Source: Nesterenkonia sp. Act20 (lineage in GTDB: Bacteria > Actinomycetota > Actinomycetes > Actinomycetales > Micrococcaceae). Taken from it: 64,000 nucleotides of DNA. Below, one piece after another: positions 1-8,220 of this stretch; the first letter of the stretch is position 1, and the number at the start of each line of letters is the position of its first letter. The stretch is from assembly GCF_019173455.1 (NCBI RefSeq), contig NZ_JADPQH010000001.1, forward strand, positions 186,001-250,000, in the 5' to 3' direction. The notes below the pieces were generated by a model, which was not told the origin of the DNA, made no database searches, and saw only the letters and a program-made list of their open reading frames with translations. Made by a program: the position numbers and the translations under genes.

Positions 1-1
1 C

Positions 2-382
2 TTCGTCGGCCTGCTCCCAGACACCTCGTCGCACTTCGTGGTCAAACGAGTGATCGGCGTCGGTGGCGATGAGGTCGAGTGCTGTGACGACCAGGGCCGC
101 GTCATGGTCAATGGTGAACCCATCGATGAGCCCTATATCTTCGCCGGCGATGCTCCCAGCGAGGTCGAGTTCTCCGTCACGGTGCCCGAGGACAGCATCT
201 GGGTGCTGGGCGACCACCGCGGAAACTCCGCCGACTCTCGCTCCCATATGGACGACCCCAACAGGGGCGCCGTCGAGCTGGAGAACGTGGTCGGCCGCTC
301 TACCGCTGTGATCTGGCCCTTCGACAACTTCGGCGACGGAGGATCGCAACGAGAGCCCTTCGACTCCGTGCCTGCACCGTGA
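2..382 (+). CDS. lepB: Signal peptidase I, C-terminal part (cut by window start)
   Basis: Type I signal peptidase, a membrane-anchored serine protease that removes signal peptides from exported proteins. Only the last 126 residues are in the window, so the N-terminal anchor and catalytic Ser box are missing. The frame opens at base 2. The catalytic-Lys box is visible as VVKRVIGVGGD (Lys at fragment residue 15) and box E as GDHRGNSADSRSH (residues 70-82). The stop at 380-382 is 3 nt before rnhB, so the two are probably co-transcribed. The order lepB-rnhB-yraN-yifB-dprA-xerC matches mycobacteria and other actinobacteria. Confidence 0.93.
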   Translation, partial: FVGLLPDTSSHFVVKRVIGVGGDEVECCDDQGRVMVNGEPIDEPYIFAGDAPSEVEFSVTVPEDSIWVLGDHRGNSADSRSHMDDPNRGAVELENVVGRSTAVIWPFDNFGDGGSQREPFDSVPAP

Positions 383-385
383 TCG

Positions 386-1054
386 ATGCCTGAGAACGCC
401 ACCCTGCTCCCGGAGCTTGCCATCGCGGCTCAGCGCGGCGTGCGCTACATCGCGGGGATCGACGAGGTCGGGCGCGGGGCACTTGCCGGGCCCGTGAGCA
501 TCGGCGTGGTCGTCCTGGATCTGACGCACCCGACCTTCGCAGACACTCCGCGAAGCACCGGCGTCTGCGCCCAGCTGGACGGAGTTCGAGACTCCAAGCT
601 GCTCACCGCTGCGGCGCGAAAACGCTGGCACCCCACCATCTGTGACCACGTGGCAGCCTACAGCGTGCAGCATCGCCATCCCCGAGAGATCGACACACTG
701 GGGATCAACGGAGCGCTGCGCGCCGCCGGTCTCGCGGGGCTCAATGCGGTCGAGGTGCAGCTCGGCGTCGCATTGGACGCCGTCATCCTCGACGGCGCTC
801 ACGACTGGCTGACTCACGGCGCCTCTCCACGCGTGCAGACCATGATCAAAGCCGACATAAAGGCGCTCTCGGTCGCCTGCGCCTCAGTTCTGGCCAAGGT
901 GGAGCGTGACCGACTGATGGAGCGCCTGGCAGCCGAGCACCCTGGGTACGGCTGGGACTCAAATCGGGGATATGGCTCCCAGGGTCATCGGACCGCGCTC
1001 ACCGAGCTCGGGGTCACGCCGCAGCACCGGCTGAGCTGGAACCTCGGCGTGTGA
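386..1054 (+). CDS. rnhB: Ribonuclease HII
   Basis: RNase HII (222 aa) cleaves the RNA strand of RNA-DNA hybrids and initiates removal of misincorporated ribonucleotides. The N-terminal signature GIDEVGRGALAGPV is at residues 24-37 with the metal-binding Asp26-Glu27 pair. The later block ASVLAKVERDRLM is also typical of the family. Length is normal for RnhB. It starts 3 nt after the lepB stop. Downstream is a 146-nt spacer, where many actinobacteria carry a DUF2469 gene; none is present here. Confidence 0.95.
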   Translation: MPENATLLPELAIAAQRGVRYIAGIDEVGRGALAGPVSIGVVVLDLTHPTFADTPRSTGVCAQLDGVRDSKLLTAAARKRWHPTICDHVAAYSVQHRHPREIDTLGINGALRAAGLAGLNAVEVQLGVALDAVILDGAHDWLTHGASPRVQTMIKADIKALSVACASVLAKVERDRLMERLAAEHPGYGWDSNRGYGSQGHRTALTELGVTPQHRLSWNLGV

Positions 1055-1200
1055 GTCGCATCTGTCCTCGACGCGGCGCTCGAGTTTTCCCCAGATCCGA
1101 GCACCCTCCGAGGATCCTCGGCCATCTTCCACAGATGCACTGAGATCCATCTCCTCACCGTCTTGCGTGTCCATGCTGGAGCTCCAGGAGAGGAGCGCCG

Positions 1201-1581
1201 ATGCGGAGCAAGGACATCACCGGACAGGTGGGTGAGGACATCGCGGCGGAGTACCTGTGCACCCACGGGCATCAGATACTCGAACGTCGGTGGCGGAATG
1301 CTCGCGGGGAGCTGGACCTGATCACCCGCGACGGCGAGCAGCTTGTAGCCGTGGAGGTCAAGACCCGCCGCGGCACCGGCTACGGACACCCCCTCGAAGC
1401 GGTGAATCCCCTCAAACTCGCGCGCGTGCACCGACTGCTGCTGGACTACTGCGCCGAGATGCACTGTCTGGGCACGCCGCGACGCGTGGACGTCGTCGCC
1501 GTGCTGCTGAGCAGCGCATCGACTCCCCACGCGGGCGAACACCTGCTGCGTGGACTCGAGCACCTCAAGGATGTGCACTGA
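1201..1581 (+). CDS. yraN: YraN/UPF0102 family endonuclease-like protein
   Basis: YraN family protein (126 aa) with a PD-(D/E)XK-like core seen as the GELDLI strand followed by VAVEVKTR, the expected D...ExK arrangement. Family members are believed to act in DNA processing, but the role is not firmly defined. A GGAGAGGAG ribosome binding site lies just upstream of the ATG. The stop overlaps the start of the next gene (TGATG at 1579-1583), indicating translational coupling with yifB. Confidence 0.88.
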   Translation: MRSKDITGQVGEDIAAEYLCTHGHQILERRWRNARGELDLITRDGEQLVAVEVKTRRGTGYGHPLEAVNPLKLARVHRLLLDYCAEMHCLGTPRRVDVVAVLLSSASTPHAGEHLLRGLEHLKDVH

Positions 1582-3182
1582 TGGGCATGGGCCGCGCTCG
1601 GGGAGTGGTCCTCGTGGGCATGGATGGGCGGCTCATCGAGGTGGAAGCCGATATCGGCCAGTCTCTTCCGGCCTTCATCCTGCTGGGACTGCCGGATGCC
1701 TCGCTGCGTGAGAGTCAGGACCGGATCCGCTCGGCTGCGAAGAACAGCGGCATCGAACTTCCTGCTCGGCGGCTCACTGTGAATCTGCTTCCGGCCTCGC
1801 TCCCCAAGTCAGGTTCAGTGCTGGACCTGGCCATCTTGATGAGCGCCTGGGCGGCCGATGGCAAGGTGACAGGAACCGAAAGGACCGTCTTCCTGGCTGA
1901 ACTGGGTTTGGACGGTCGGCTCAGGCCTGTACGGGGCGTGTTGCCCGCGGTGGCAGCTGCACAGGCTGCCGGAGCCGGGACTGTGGTCGTGGCCGAACAG
2001 AATGCCCAGGAGGCGGCGCTGGTGCCGGACATGACGGTCCTGTCCGGGTCCCATGTCGGTCAGGTGGCGGCTGCGTTCGCCACCGGGTCACTGAGGAGTC
2101 AGCTTCGAGACGTTCCCAGGTTGGATCGTTGGTCCACGGATCGGGTGCCTGCGGAATCGGTGTCGACACAGGTGGGAGCCAGCACCTTTTCGGCCCACGG
2201 CTCACACGCCTCTGCGGTCAGCGCGCCCGACCTTGCGGACGTCCATGGACAGCAGGAGGCGCGCTTCGCGCTGGAACTTGCGGCCGCCGGCGGGCACCAT
2301 CTCCTGCTCATCGGAGCTCCTGGTGCCGGCAAGACCATGCTCGCCGAACGCATCGCCGGCATCCTCCCTCCGCTGGATGATCACGCGGCTATGGAGGCCA
2401 CGGCGATCGAGTCCATCGCGGCGGAGCCTCATGCAGTCACGCAGCTGCGTCGGGTGCCGCCGTTCCAGGCGCCGCATCACAGCGCCTCGATGGCCGCGAT
2501 CGTGGGCGGCGGTGCCCGCATCGCACGCCCGGGTGCGGTGACCCGGGCTCACCGGGGAGTGCTGTTCCTCGATGAGGCCCCAGAATTCCCACGACACGCT
2601 CTGGACGCGCTCCGGCAGCCCTTGGAGACCGGGCAGATCTCGCTCCACCGCGCGGCGGGCAGTGTGACCTACCCGGCGCGTTTCCAGCTGGTGCTGGCGG
2701 CGAATCCCTGCCCGTGTGGTCTCAATGTCGGGTCAGGCTCCCGGTGCCGATGCTCGGTGGCACAGAGGCGCAACTATATGGGCAGGCTCTCGGGTCCGCT
2801 GCTGGATCGGATCGATCTGCAGATCCAGGTGGATCGTCCGCGTTCCGCGGCCGACGCGCTGGGTCCTCCTGGTGAGTCCTCAGCGGAGGTTCGGACTCGC
2901 GTGCTGGCGGCGCGGGATCTGCAACGACGACGCCTGGCCCCCTGGGGGATCGCGACCAACTCCGAGGCCTCCATGCAGCTTCTCACCGGAGGCCTGCGCC
3001 TGCCCGCCGCGGCGACCACTCATATCGACGCCGCTCTGGATCGCGCCTCGATCTCACTGCGGGGATACGTCAGGGTGCTGCGACTGGCCTGGACCATCTC
3101 GGATCTTCTCACCACGACCAGTCCGGGGGCGGACGAGGTGGACGCAGCCCTGCAGCTGAGGCAGAGCGAGGACCGGCGGTGA
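1581..3182 (+). CDS. comM: YifB/ComM family Mg-chelatase-like AAA+ ATPase
   Basis: AAA+ protein of the YifB/ComM family (533 aa), related to Mg-chelatase ChlI; ComM is a branch-migration helicase that helps integrate transforming DNA. Visible parts: N-terminal LonC-like domain (about 1-200), Walker A GAPGAGKT (245-252), a Walker B-like LFLDEAPEF, the Cys-rich NPCPCG...SRCRC insert, and a C-terminal Mg-chelatase domain. The ATG at 1581 was chosen because it overlaps the yraN stop; the frame is open further upstream but that is out-of-frame yraN sequence. It precedes dprA, another DNA-uptake gene. Confidence 0.92.
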   Translation: MGMGRARGVVLVGMDGRLIEVEADIGQSLPAFILLGLPDASLRESQDRIRSAAKNSGIELPARRLTVNLLPASLPKSGSVLDLAILMSAWAADGKVTGTERTVFLAELGLDGRLRPVRGVLPAVAAAQAAGAGTVVVAEQNAQEAALVPDMTVLSGSHVGQVAAAFATGSLRSQLRDVPRLDRWSTDRVPAESVSTQVGASTFSAHGSHASAVSAPDLADVHGQQEARFALELAAAGGHHLLLIGAPGAGKTMLAERIAGILPPLDDHAAMEATAIESIAAEPHAVTQLRRVPPFQAPHHSASMAAIVGGGARIARPGAVTRAHRGVLFLDEAPEFPRHALDALRQPLETGQISLHRAAGSVTYPARFQLVLAANPCPCGLNVGSGSRCRCSVAQRRNYMGRLSGPLLDRIDLQIQVDRPRSAADALGPPGESSAEVRTRVLAARDLQRRRLAPWGIATNSEASMQLLTGGLRLPAAATTHIDAALDRASISLRGYVRVLRLAWTISDLLTTTSPGADEVDAALQLRQSEDRR

Positions 3183-3233
3183 ACCGATCCCACGCGCAGC
3201 AGGAACTCAACCCATCGCATCCCAGGAGCTTCC

Positions 3234-4588
3234 ATGACCCAGGCAGATTCAATTCCCACGACCCCCGCACAAGCCCCCACCCAGACCCCCACCCAGACCC
3301 CCGCCACGACAGCGGCCCCGAGCGCAGAGCTCCGTCGTGTCCGGGCGGAGCTCTGCCGACTCATCGAACCCGGCGATCTGCTGGCTGGCGTGGCGATGGA
3401 GCTGCTGGGCCCGGAGACCCTGTACAGCCTGATCACCACCGACCGGGGCCTCTCCGCCCACCAGGGACAGCAACTGGCGGAGGCCGCAGAATCAGCGGGT
3501 CTCGGACCTCGGCAGCGGGACCTGGATGCAGGGCTGGCACGCTGGCGCACCCGAACGGATCAGCTGCGCGGAGAACGGGATCTGGCGACCATGGCACGGT
3601 TCTGTGGTGGGCTGCTCATCCCAGAGGACGCCGCGTGGCCGCCGCAGCTCAAGGACCTCGGCCCGGCCTCACCTGTGGGCCTGTGGTTTCGCGGCCAGAC
3701 CACGGGTGCCGCGGATGCGCTGCTGGGACGGCTGCCCGAGTTCACCCGTGCCGTTGCGATGGTCGGTTCCCGCGAGATCACCGACTACGGCACCCGGGTC
3801 ACTGCGGAGCTATCATGGACCTGGTGCGTGCGGGCCTCTGTCTCATCTCAGGAGGGGCCTACGGTGTCGATGCTGCGGTTCACCGCGCGGCCCTGCGCAC
3901 CGCTTCAATGCAGCCCGATCGCACAGCCGCCCACTCCGCCGGAGGAGAAGGTGCACCCGCTGCTCCCACGATCGCCGTCCTTGCTGGGGGACTGGACCGG
4001 CTCTATCCCGCCGGCAATGAACGATTGCTCCAGGAGGTCGCGTCGACAGGGCTGCTGATCAGCGAGATGGCTCCGGGCTCGGCGCCGACCCGGCATCGGT
4101 TCCTCCAGCGCAACCGCCTGATTGCGGCCCTGAGCATGGTCACGGTGATCACCGAAGCGCGATGGCGCAGCGGCGCACAGTCCACTGCCCACCATGCGTT
4201 CAGTCTCGCTCGCCCGGTGGGGGTGGTTCCGGGCAGCGTCTTCTCAGCGTCGTCCGCAGGCTGCCACCGTCTGCTCCGGGAGACCCCGGCGGAGCTGATC
4301 ACCGACGCCGCCGATATCCTCACGCTGGCTGCTGGTGCGCCGACCGTGGTCGGCGTTCCAGGCGTTCATCAGCCCACCTTGCCGGTGACCGTCACCACCC
4401 GACCGCAGGATGGACTCACCGAGGCCCAGCGGCTCCTCTACGATGCCCTGCCAGCACGAGGGCTGAGCAGTCCGGGCAAGCTCTCCGGGGTCGCCGGGCT
4501 CCCGTTGCCGAAGGTGCTGGCCGAACTCAGCCGACTTCAACGTTCGGGACACGCTCGCAGCGCCAACGGTCAATGGGGCCAGGCCTGA
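3234..4588 (+). pseudogene. dprA: DprA DNA-processing protein, frameshifted
   Basis: DprA/Smf loads RecA onto incoming single-stranded DNA in natural transformation. The start is ATG 3234 behind an AGGAG site. The first half (N-terminal helical domain and Rossmann start, AVAMVGSREITDYG) reads in one frame to about 3810. From 3812 the homology continues in the -1 frame (IMDLVRAGLCLISGGAYGVD, then RHRFLQRNRLIAALS and a C-terminal winged-helix-like segment) to 4588. Inserting one base around 3810-3812 restores a contiguous protein of about 451 aa (...TAEL-IMDLVRAG...). As read, the first frame runs out of homology and stops at 4058. It may be a true lesion or a base-calling error. A Pro/Thr-rich repeat (TPTQTPTQTP) lies near the N-terminus. 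Confidence 0.85.
3809..3813 (+). other. Probable 1-nt deletion site in dprA
   Basis: The DprA reading frame switches here. The upstream frame reads ...VTAEL then SWTW, while the frame one base back reads IMDLVRAG directly after it. A single missing base in gagctatcatgg explains the break. No slippery heptamer is visible, so programmed frameshifting is unlikely. Confidence 0.8.
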
Positions 4589-4602
4589 GCGGGGGCGGCA
4601 CT

Positions 4603-4608
4603 TAGACT
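4603..4608 (+). promoter_or_regulatory. -10 element of leaderless xerC promoter
   Basis: TAGACT ends 6 nt before the xerC ATG (4615) and there is no Shine-Dalgarno sequence. Transcription would start at or next to the start codon. No convincing -35 box is seen. Confidence 0.55.
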
Positions 4609-4614
4609 TCGGGT

Positions 4615-5610
4615 ATGGCCACCGTCCCGGCGAAGACCGCGAAGACCGCGCAAGCCGCGTACACCGCGCCCACCGAGCGCCCCGGAGAGGGTGCTCAGTC
4701 ACCGCTGATCACCGAGTTCCTCAAACATCTGCAGCACGAGCGCGGCCTGTCGCTGCAGACCATTCGGGCCTACCGCAGCGACCTTCGACAGCTCGATGAA
4801 CAGCGCGGTCCGCTGGAGCGGATAGGGCTGAGCGATATACGTCACTGGTTGGGCGATATGCACCAGGCTGGACTCTCGCGCAGCACGCTTAACCGCAAGA
4901 CCGCCTCGGTGCGAGCCTTCACAGCCTGGGCCCACCGCAGGGGACACCTCAGCGAGGACCCCTCCGTCAGACTGCGGACTGCCAGACGAAGCACCCATCT
5001 GCCCGATGTGCTCCAGCACCAGCACATGAACCAGCTCACGGCCGATCTCGCCAGCCAGGCGGCGACGAGCGCCTCCGCCCAGCCGCTGGACCCCGTCGAT
5101 CACGCGATGCATCTGCGGAACGCCGCGATGGTGGAGCTGCTCTACGCCACCGGCATGCGCGTCGCTGAGCTGTCGGGTCTGGACCTGGCCTCCTTCGAGA
5201 CCGGTCGACGTATGGTGCGGCTGCTGGGCAAGGGAAACAAGGAGCGCATCGTGCCCTATGGAGTGCCTGCAGAGACCGCTCTGAGGCAGTGGTGGGAGAC
5301 CGGACGGCCGGTCCTGGCGACTGCGAGCTCCGGGGCCGCCAGCTTCCTCGGTCGGCGCGGGGCACGCATCGACGTTCGGACCGTGCGACGCGTCGTCGAT
5401 CAGCAGCTGGCCCGGCTGGGCACTACCGCGGCCAGGGGACCGCATGCCCTGCGACACACCGCTGCCACCCACCTGCTGGAGGGGGGAGCGGACCTGCGCA
5501 CCGTCCAAGAGCTTCTGGGGCACGCGTCCCTGAGCACCACGCAGCTCTACACCCATGTCACGATCGACTCGCTCCGCGACGCCTACGGACAGGCCCACCC
5601 CCGCGCCTGA
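4615..5610 (+). CDS. xerC: Tyrosine recombinase XerC
   Basis: Tyrosine recombinase (331 aa) that with XerD resolves chromosome dimers at dif. It has an N-terminal SAM-like core-binding domain (about 28-115) and a C-terminal catalytic domain. The full catalytic set is visible: Arg182 (GMRVAEL), Lys206 (GKGNKER), His277 and Arg280 ([10 protein letters not shown]), His303 (LGHASLS) and nucleophile Tyr312 (TQLYTHV). Placement after dprA is the standard actinobacterial location, and no prophage or integrative-element features surround it, so a housekeeping role is favoured over a mobile integrase. The start is ATG 4615, leaderless. Confidence 0.93.
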   Translation: MATVPAKTAKTAQAAYTAPTERPGEGAQSPLITEFLKHLQHERGLSLQTIRAYRSDLRQLDEQRGPLERIGLSDIRHWLGDMHQAGLSRSTLNRKTASVRAFTAWAHRRGHLSEDPSVRLRTARRSTHLPDVLQHQHMNQLTADLASQAATSASAQPLDPVDHAMHLRNAAMVELLYATGMRVAELSGLDLASFETGRRMVRLLGKGNKERIVPYGVPAETALRQWWETGRPVLATASSGAASFLGRRGARIDVRTVRRVVDQQLARLGTTAARGPHALRHTAATHLLEGGADLRTVQELLGHASLSTTQLYTHVTIDSLRDAYGQAHPRA

Positions 5611-5629
5611 GCAAATCCCGGAGCAGCAT

Positions 5630-5674
5630 CTGTTAACCTGATTATTGTTGTACTGAGCACATTGCTGTTAACCT
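5630..5674 (+). promoter_or_regulatory. Direct repeat CTGTTAACCT upstream of DUF3145
   Basis: The 10-mer CTGTTAACCT occurs at 5630-5639 and again at 5665-5674 in an AT-richer stretch between xerC and the DUF3145 gene. Each copy contains the palindrome GTTAAC. This is a candidate regulator-binding or promoter region; no factor can be named. Confidence 0.35.
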
Positions 5675-5756
5675 TTGAGGGAAACAGTCACCATCAGCCA
5701 CCAGGCTGCTGTCGGTCGTAGGGGAAGACGTACCAACAGCACTGTGGAGGATGGAT

Positions 5757-6263
5757 ATGTCTGGAAATACGGCCCGAGGTGTCCTGCACATCCATTCGGC
5801 GCCTGCTGCGCTCTGCCCTCACGTCGAATGGGCAGTGTCCTCGGCAGTCGATTCCCGAGTGGAGTTCACGTGGCAGCCTCAGCCAGCCGCGCCCGGCGAC
5901 TTTCGCTCGGAACTTTCCTGGGAAGGCCCTGCGGGTCTGGGCGCCACTCTCGCCTCGGCGCTGCGCGCCGTGAACCACCTGCGCTTCGAGGTCACCGAGG
6001 ACCCCTCGCCGGGCTGCGACGGCGGGCGCTGGTCGCACACCCCTGAGCTCGGAATCTTCCATGCCACCACCGACGTGCATGGCAACATCGTGGTCTCCGA
6101 AGACCGGATCCGCTACGCCTACGAAATGGGTGCAGGAGATCCTTCGGTGGTCTACCAGGAGCTTTCCCTTGCCCTGGGCGAAGCCTGGGACGAGGAGCTC
6201 GAGATTTTCCGACACGCAGCAGAGGGCGCACCCGTGCGCTGGCTGCACCAGGTGGTCGGCTGA
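5757..6263 (+). CDS. DUF3145 family protein
   Basis: Actinobacteria-specific DUF3145 protein (168 aa), function unknown. It has no signal peptide or membrane segment. The C-terminal half is acidic and conserved-looking (RYAYEMGAGDP, EAWDEELEIFRHAAEGAP). Two in-frame ATGs exist at 5751 and 5757. GGAGG at 5746-5750 abuts the first and sits 6 nt before the second, so 5757 is preferred. It lies convergent to fabF, separated by a terminator-like inverted repeat. Family members commonly sit beside fab genes, but this gives no function. Confidence 0.85.
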   Translation: MSGNTARGVLHIHSAPAALCPHVEWAVSSAVDSRVEFTWQPQPAAPGDFRSELSWEGPAGLGATLASALRAVNHLRFEVTEDPSPGCDGGRWSHTPELGIFHATTDVHGNIVVSEDRIRYAYEMGAGDPSVVYQELSLALGEAWDEELEIFRHAAEGAPVRWLHQVVG

Positions 6264-6410
6264 CCCAGTGAACCGGTGACCTGCGGCGACCTCCACCGCC
6301 TGTCCGCGTCACCCGAGCTCGATGACTCTCGTGCGACTCCAATACCTGCCGCTCAGAGCCCCTTCGAGGGGCCATCGCTTCCCAGCCGCGGCAGCTTCCT
6401 CGTGAAGCAG

Positions 6411-6458
6411 AGAAGACCCCCGCGGGGGATCCCTACGGATCTTCCACGGGGGTCTTCT
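6411..6458. terminator. Bidirectional terminator between DUF3145 and fabF
   Basis: Perfect 12-bp inverted repeat AGAAGACCCCCG (6411-6422) / CGGGGGTCTTCT (6447-6458) with a 24-nt loop, placed between two convergent genes. No clear T-tract follows on either strand. Apart from this, the 252-nt gap holds nothing recognised. Confidence 0.6.
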
Positions 6459-6515
6459 CGTGTCTGCCCCGGATCAGGTTGTCAGCGTCGCAGCCGCGAC
6501 AGACCCGGCCTCAGA

Positions 6516-7775
6516 TCAGTACGTGCGGAAAGCAGCCACGGCGTTGTGTCCCCCGAAGCCGAAGGAGTTGCACAGCGCGACCTGCTGCTTGTCTCCGAGC
6601 TCGCGCGGTGTGCCGGTGACGACGTCCAGCGGCATCTCGGGGTCCGGGTGGTCGAGGTTGATGGTCACCGGAGCACGCCGTTCGCGCAGCGCTTTGACGG
6701 TGAGCACCGATTCCACGGCGCCGGCAGCGCCCAGGAGATGTCCGGTCTGGGACTTCGTGGCGGAGACGCAGATGTTTTCGAGGTGGTCACCGAAGACCGA
6801 CTTCAGCGCGTAGTACTCCGGCTTGTCTCCGACAGGTGTCGACGTGGCGTGGGCGTTGACATGCGTGACGTCGCTCAGCTCAGCTCCGGCGGACTCCAGT
6901 GCCCGGCGCAGCGCCCGCGACGCCCCGAGGGCCTCAGGGTCCGGCGCGGTGATGTGGTGGGCGTCTGACGTGACGGCGGCGCCGGCGAGCTCGGCATAGA
7001 TCGTGGCGCCGCGGGCCTTGGCGTGCTCTTCGGTCTCGACCACAAGCGCCCCGGCGCCTTCTCCCATGACGAAGCCGTCGCGGTCTCGGTCATAGGGACG
7101 CGACGCCGCGCCAGGATCATCATTGCGTTTGGAGAGCGCCTGCAGTGAGGCGAAGGCAGCCATCGGCAACGGATGGATGGCGGCCTCGGTGCCGCCGGCC
7201 AGGACGACGTCGACGTCGCCCTTGCGCAGCATCTCCAGGGCCATATCGAGGGCTTCGACTCCTGAGGCGCAGGCGGAGACCGCAGTGCGTGCCCCTCCCT
7301 GTGCGCCGAGGTCGAGGCTGATCGCCCCGGCGGCGCCATTGGGCATCAGCATCGGCACCGTCATCGGCATGACGCGGCGCGGTCCGCGCTCTCGAAGGGT
7401 GTCCCAGCTGTCCAGCAGGGTCCAGACTCCACCGATACCGGTCGCGAAGGAGACCGCGACGCGCTCCGGATCCAGGTCATATCCTTCGTCCTTGGGGCGG
7501 GGGAGACCGGCGTCTGCCCAGGCCTGTCGCGCAGCGACCATGCCCAGCTGGGTGGAGCGGTCCATGCGGCGAGTCTCCGGCTTCGCCAGCACCTCGGCCG
7601 GCTCGACGCTGACCTCCCCAGCGAAGGTCACCGGAAGCTCGTACTTCTCGACCCAGTCGTGCTCGAGAGTCTTGGCGCCGGGGGTCCCGGCGAGGGCGTT
7701 CGCCCAGAGGGTGTCCACGTCGCCGCCGATGGGAGTGGTGGCGCCGAGACCGGTGATGACGAGACGACGTGTCAT
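6516..7775 (-). CDS. fabF: Beta-ketoacyl-ACP synthase II
   Basis: KAS II (419 aa), the elongating condensing enzyme of type II fatty-acid synthesis: it condenses malonyl-ACP with acyl-ACP in the cytosol. The thiolase-fold catalytic triad is visible: Cys169 (VSACASGVEAL), His309 (VNAHATSTPVGD) and His346 with Lys341 (KSQTGHLLGAAG). It is the last gene of the minus-strand operon fabD-fabH-acpP-fabF. A GAGGT ribosome binding site precedes the ATG. An 11-bp hairpin lies upstream in the acpP-fabF spacer and may lower fabF relative to acpP. Confidence 0.95.
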   Translation of the reverse strand: MTRRLVITGLGATTPIGGDVDTLWANALAGTPGAKTLEHDWVEKYELPVTFAGEVSVEPAEVLAKPETRRMDRSTQLGMVAARQAWADAGLPRPKDEGYDLDPERVAVSFATGIGGVWTLLDSWDTLRERGPRRVMPMTVPMLMPNGAAGAISLDLGAQGGARTAVSACASGVEALDMALEMLRKGDVDVVLAGGTEAAIHPLPMAAFASLQALSKRNDDPGAASRPYDRDRDGFVMGEGAGALVVETEEHAKARGATIYAELAGAAVTSDAHHITAPDPEALGASRALRRALESAGAELSDVTHVNAHATSTPVGDKPEYYALKSVFGDHLENICVSATKSQTGHLLGAAGAVESVLTVKALRERRAPVTINLDHPDPEMPLDVVTGTPRELGDKQQVALCNSFGFGGHNAVAAFRTY

Positions 7776-7818
7776 GGATCTACCTCAATGAAAGTGTGAG
7801 AACAGGAAAGTCAATATC

Positions 7819-7827
7819 GGGGGGGGG
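7819..7827. repeat. G9 homopolymer in acpP-fabF spacer
   Basis: A run of nine G on the plus strand (C9 on the mRNA strand), about 44-52 nt upstream of the fabF start. It could slip during replication or be miscounted in sequencing. It lies outside any coding frame. Confidence 0.6.
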
Positions 7828-7832
7828 TGTCT

Positions 7833-7872
7833 GGACGGGAGGGCTCAAGCCATTGCTCTAACCCTCCCGTCC
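7833..7872 (-). terminator. Intercistronic hairpin between acpP and fabF
   Basis: Perfect 11-bp inverted repeat GGACGGGAGGG (7833-7843) / CCCTCCCGTCC (7862-7872) with an 18-nt loop, 14 nt after the acpP stop. There is no U-tract, so it is more likely a partial terminator or an mRNA 3'-end stabiliser for the upstream acpP segment than a full stop. Confidence 0.55.
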
Positions 7873-7886
7873 CAGTCAGGAGCTGA

Positions 7887-8132
7887 TCAGCCCTGCGCGT
7901 TGGCGATGAAGTCGACGGCGTCGCCCACAGTGGTGAGGTTCTTGACCTCTTCATCGGGGATCTTCACGTCGAACTTCTCTTCGGCGTTGACCACGATGGT
8001 CATCATGGAGATCGAATCGATGTCCAGGTCCTCGGTGAAGGACTTGTCCGACTGGACCTCCTCGACCTCGAGGCCCGTCTCTTCGTTCACGATCTCTGCG
8101 AGGCCTGCGAGGATCTCGTTCTTGTCAGCCAT
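7887..8132 (-). CDS. acpP: Acyl carrier protein
   Basis: ACP (81 aa), the acidic four-helix carrier of fatty-acid intermediates. The phosphopantetheine attachment site is Ser40 in DIDSISM (a DSI rather than the usual DSL motif). A strong AAAAGGAG ribosome binding site precedes the ATG. It lies between fabH and fabF and is followed by a hairpin that may protect its message, fitting the high ACP demand of fatty-acid synthesis. Confidence 0.96.
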   Translation of the reverse strand: MADKNEILAGLAEIVNEETGLEVEEVQSDKSFTEDLDIDSISMMTIVVNAEEKFDVKIPDEEVKNLTTVGDAVDFIANAQG

Positions 8133-8180
8133 ATCAGCGGCTCCTTTTCATTGGGTGATTTGTGAGTACGTCAGATGTTT

Positions 8181-8203
8181 CTGAGATCGCGGATGGATCT
8201 CAG
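8181..8203 (-). other. Intercistronic inverted repeat between fabH and acpP
   Basis: Perfect 8-bp repeat CTGAGATC (8181-8188) / GATCTCAG (8196-8203), loop 7 nt, in the 88-nt fabH-acpP spacer. It could be an RNA processing or stability element; no T-tract is seen. Confidence 0.4.
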
Positions 8204-8220
8204 GTCTGTGGTCCGGGTGG

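Noticed and set aside
3179-3811. Open frame from GTG 3179 running into the second half of dprA
   Set aside because: Before 3812 it shows no DprA similarity and is a high-GC shadow of the true first frame; it is not an intact alternative gene.
4615-5610. Phage or ICE integrase instead of XerC
   Set aside because: Conserved location after dprA, normal length and no attachment-site or mobile genes nearby.
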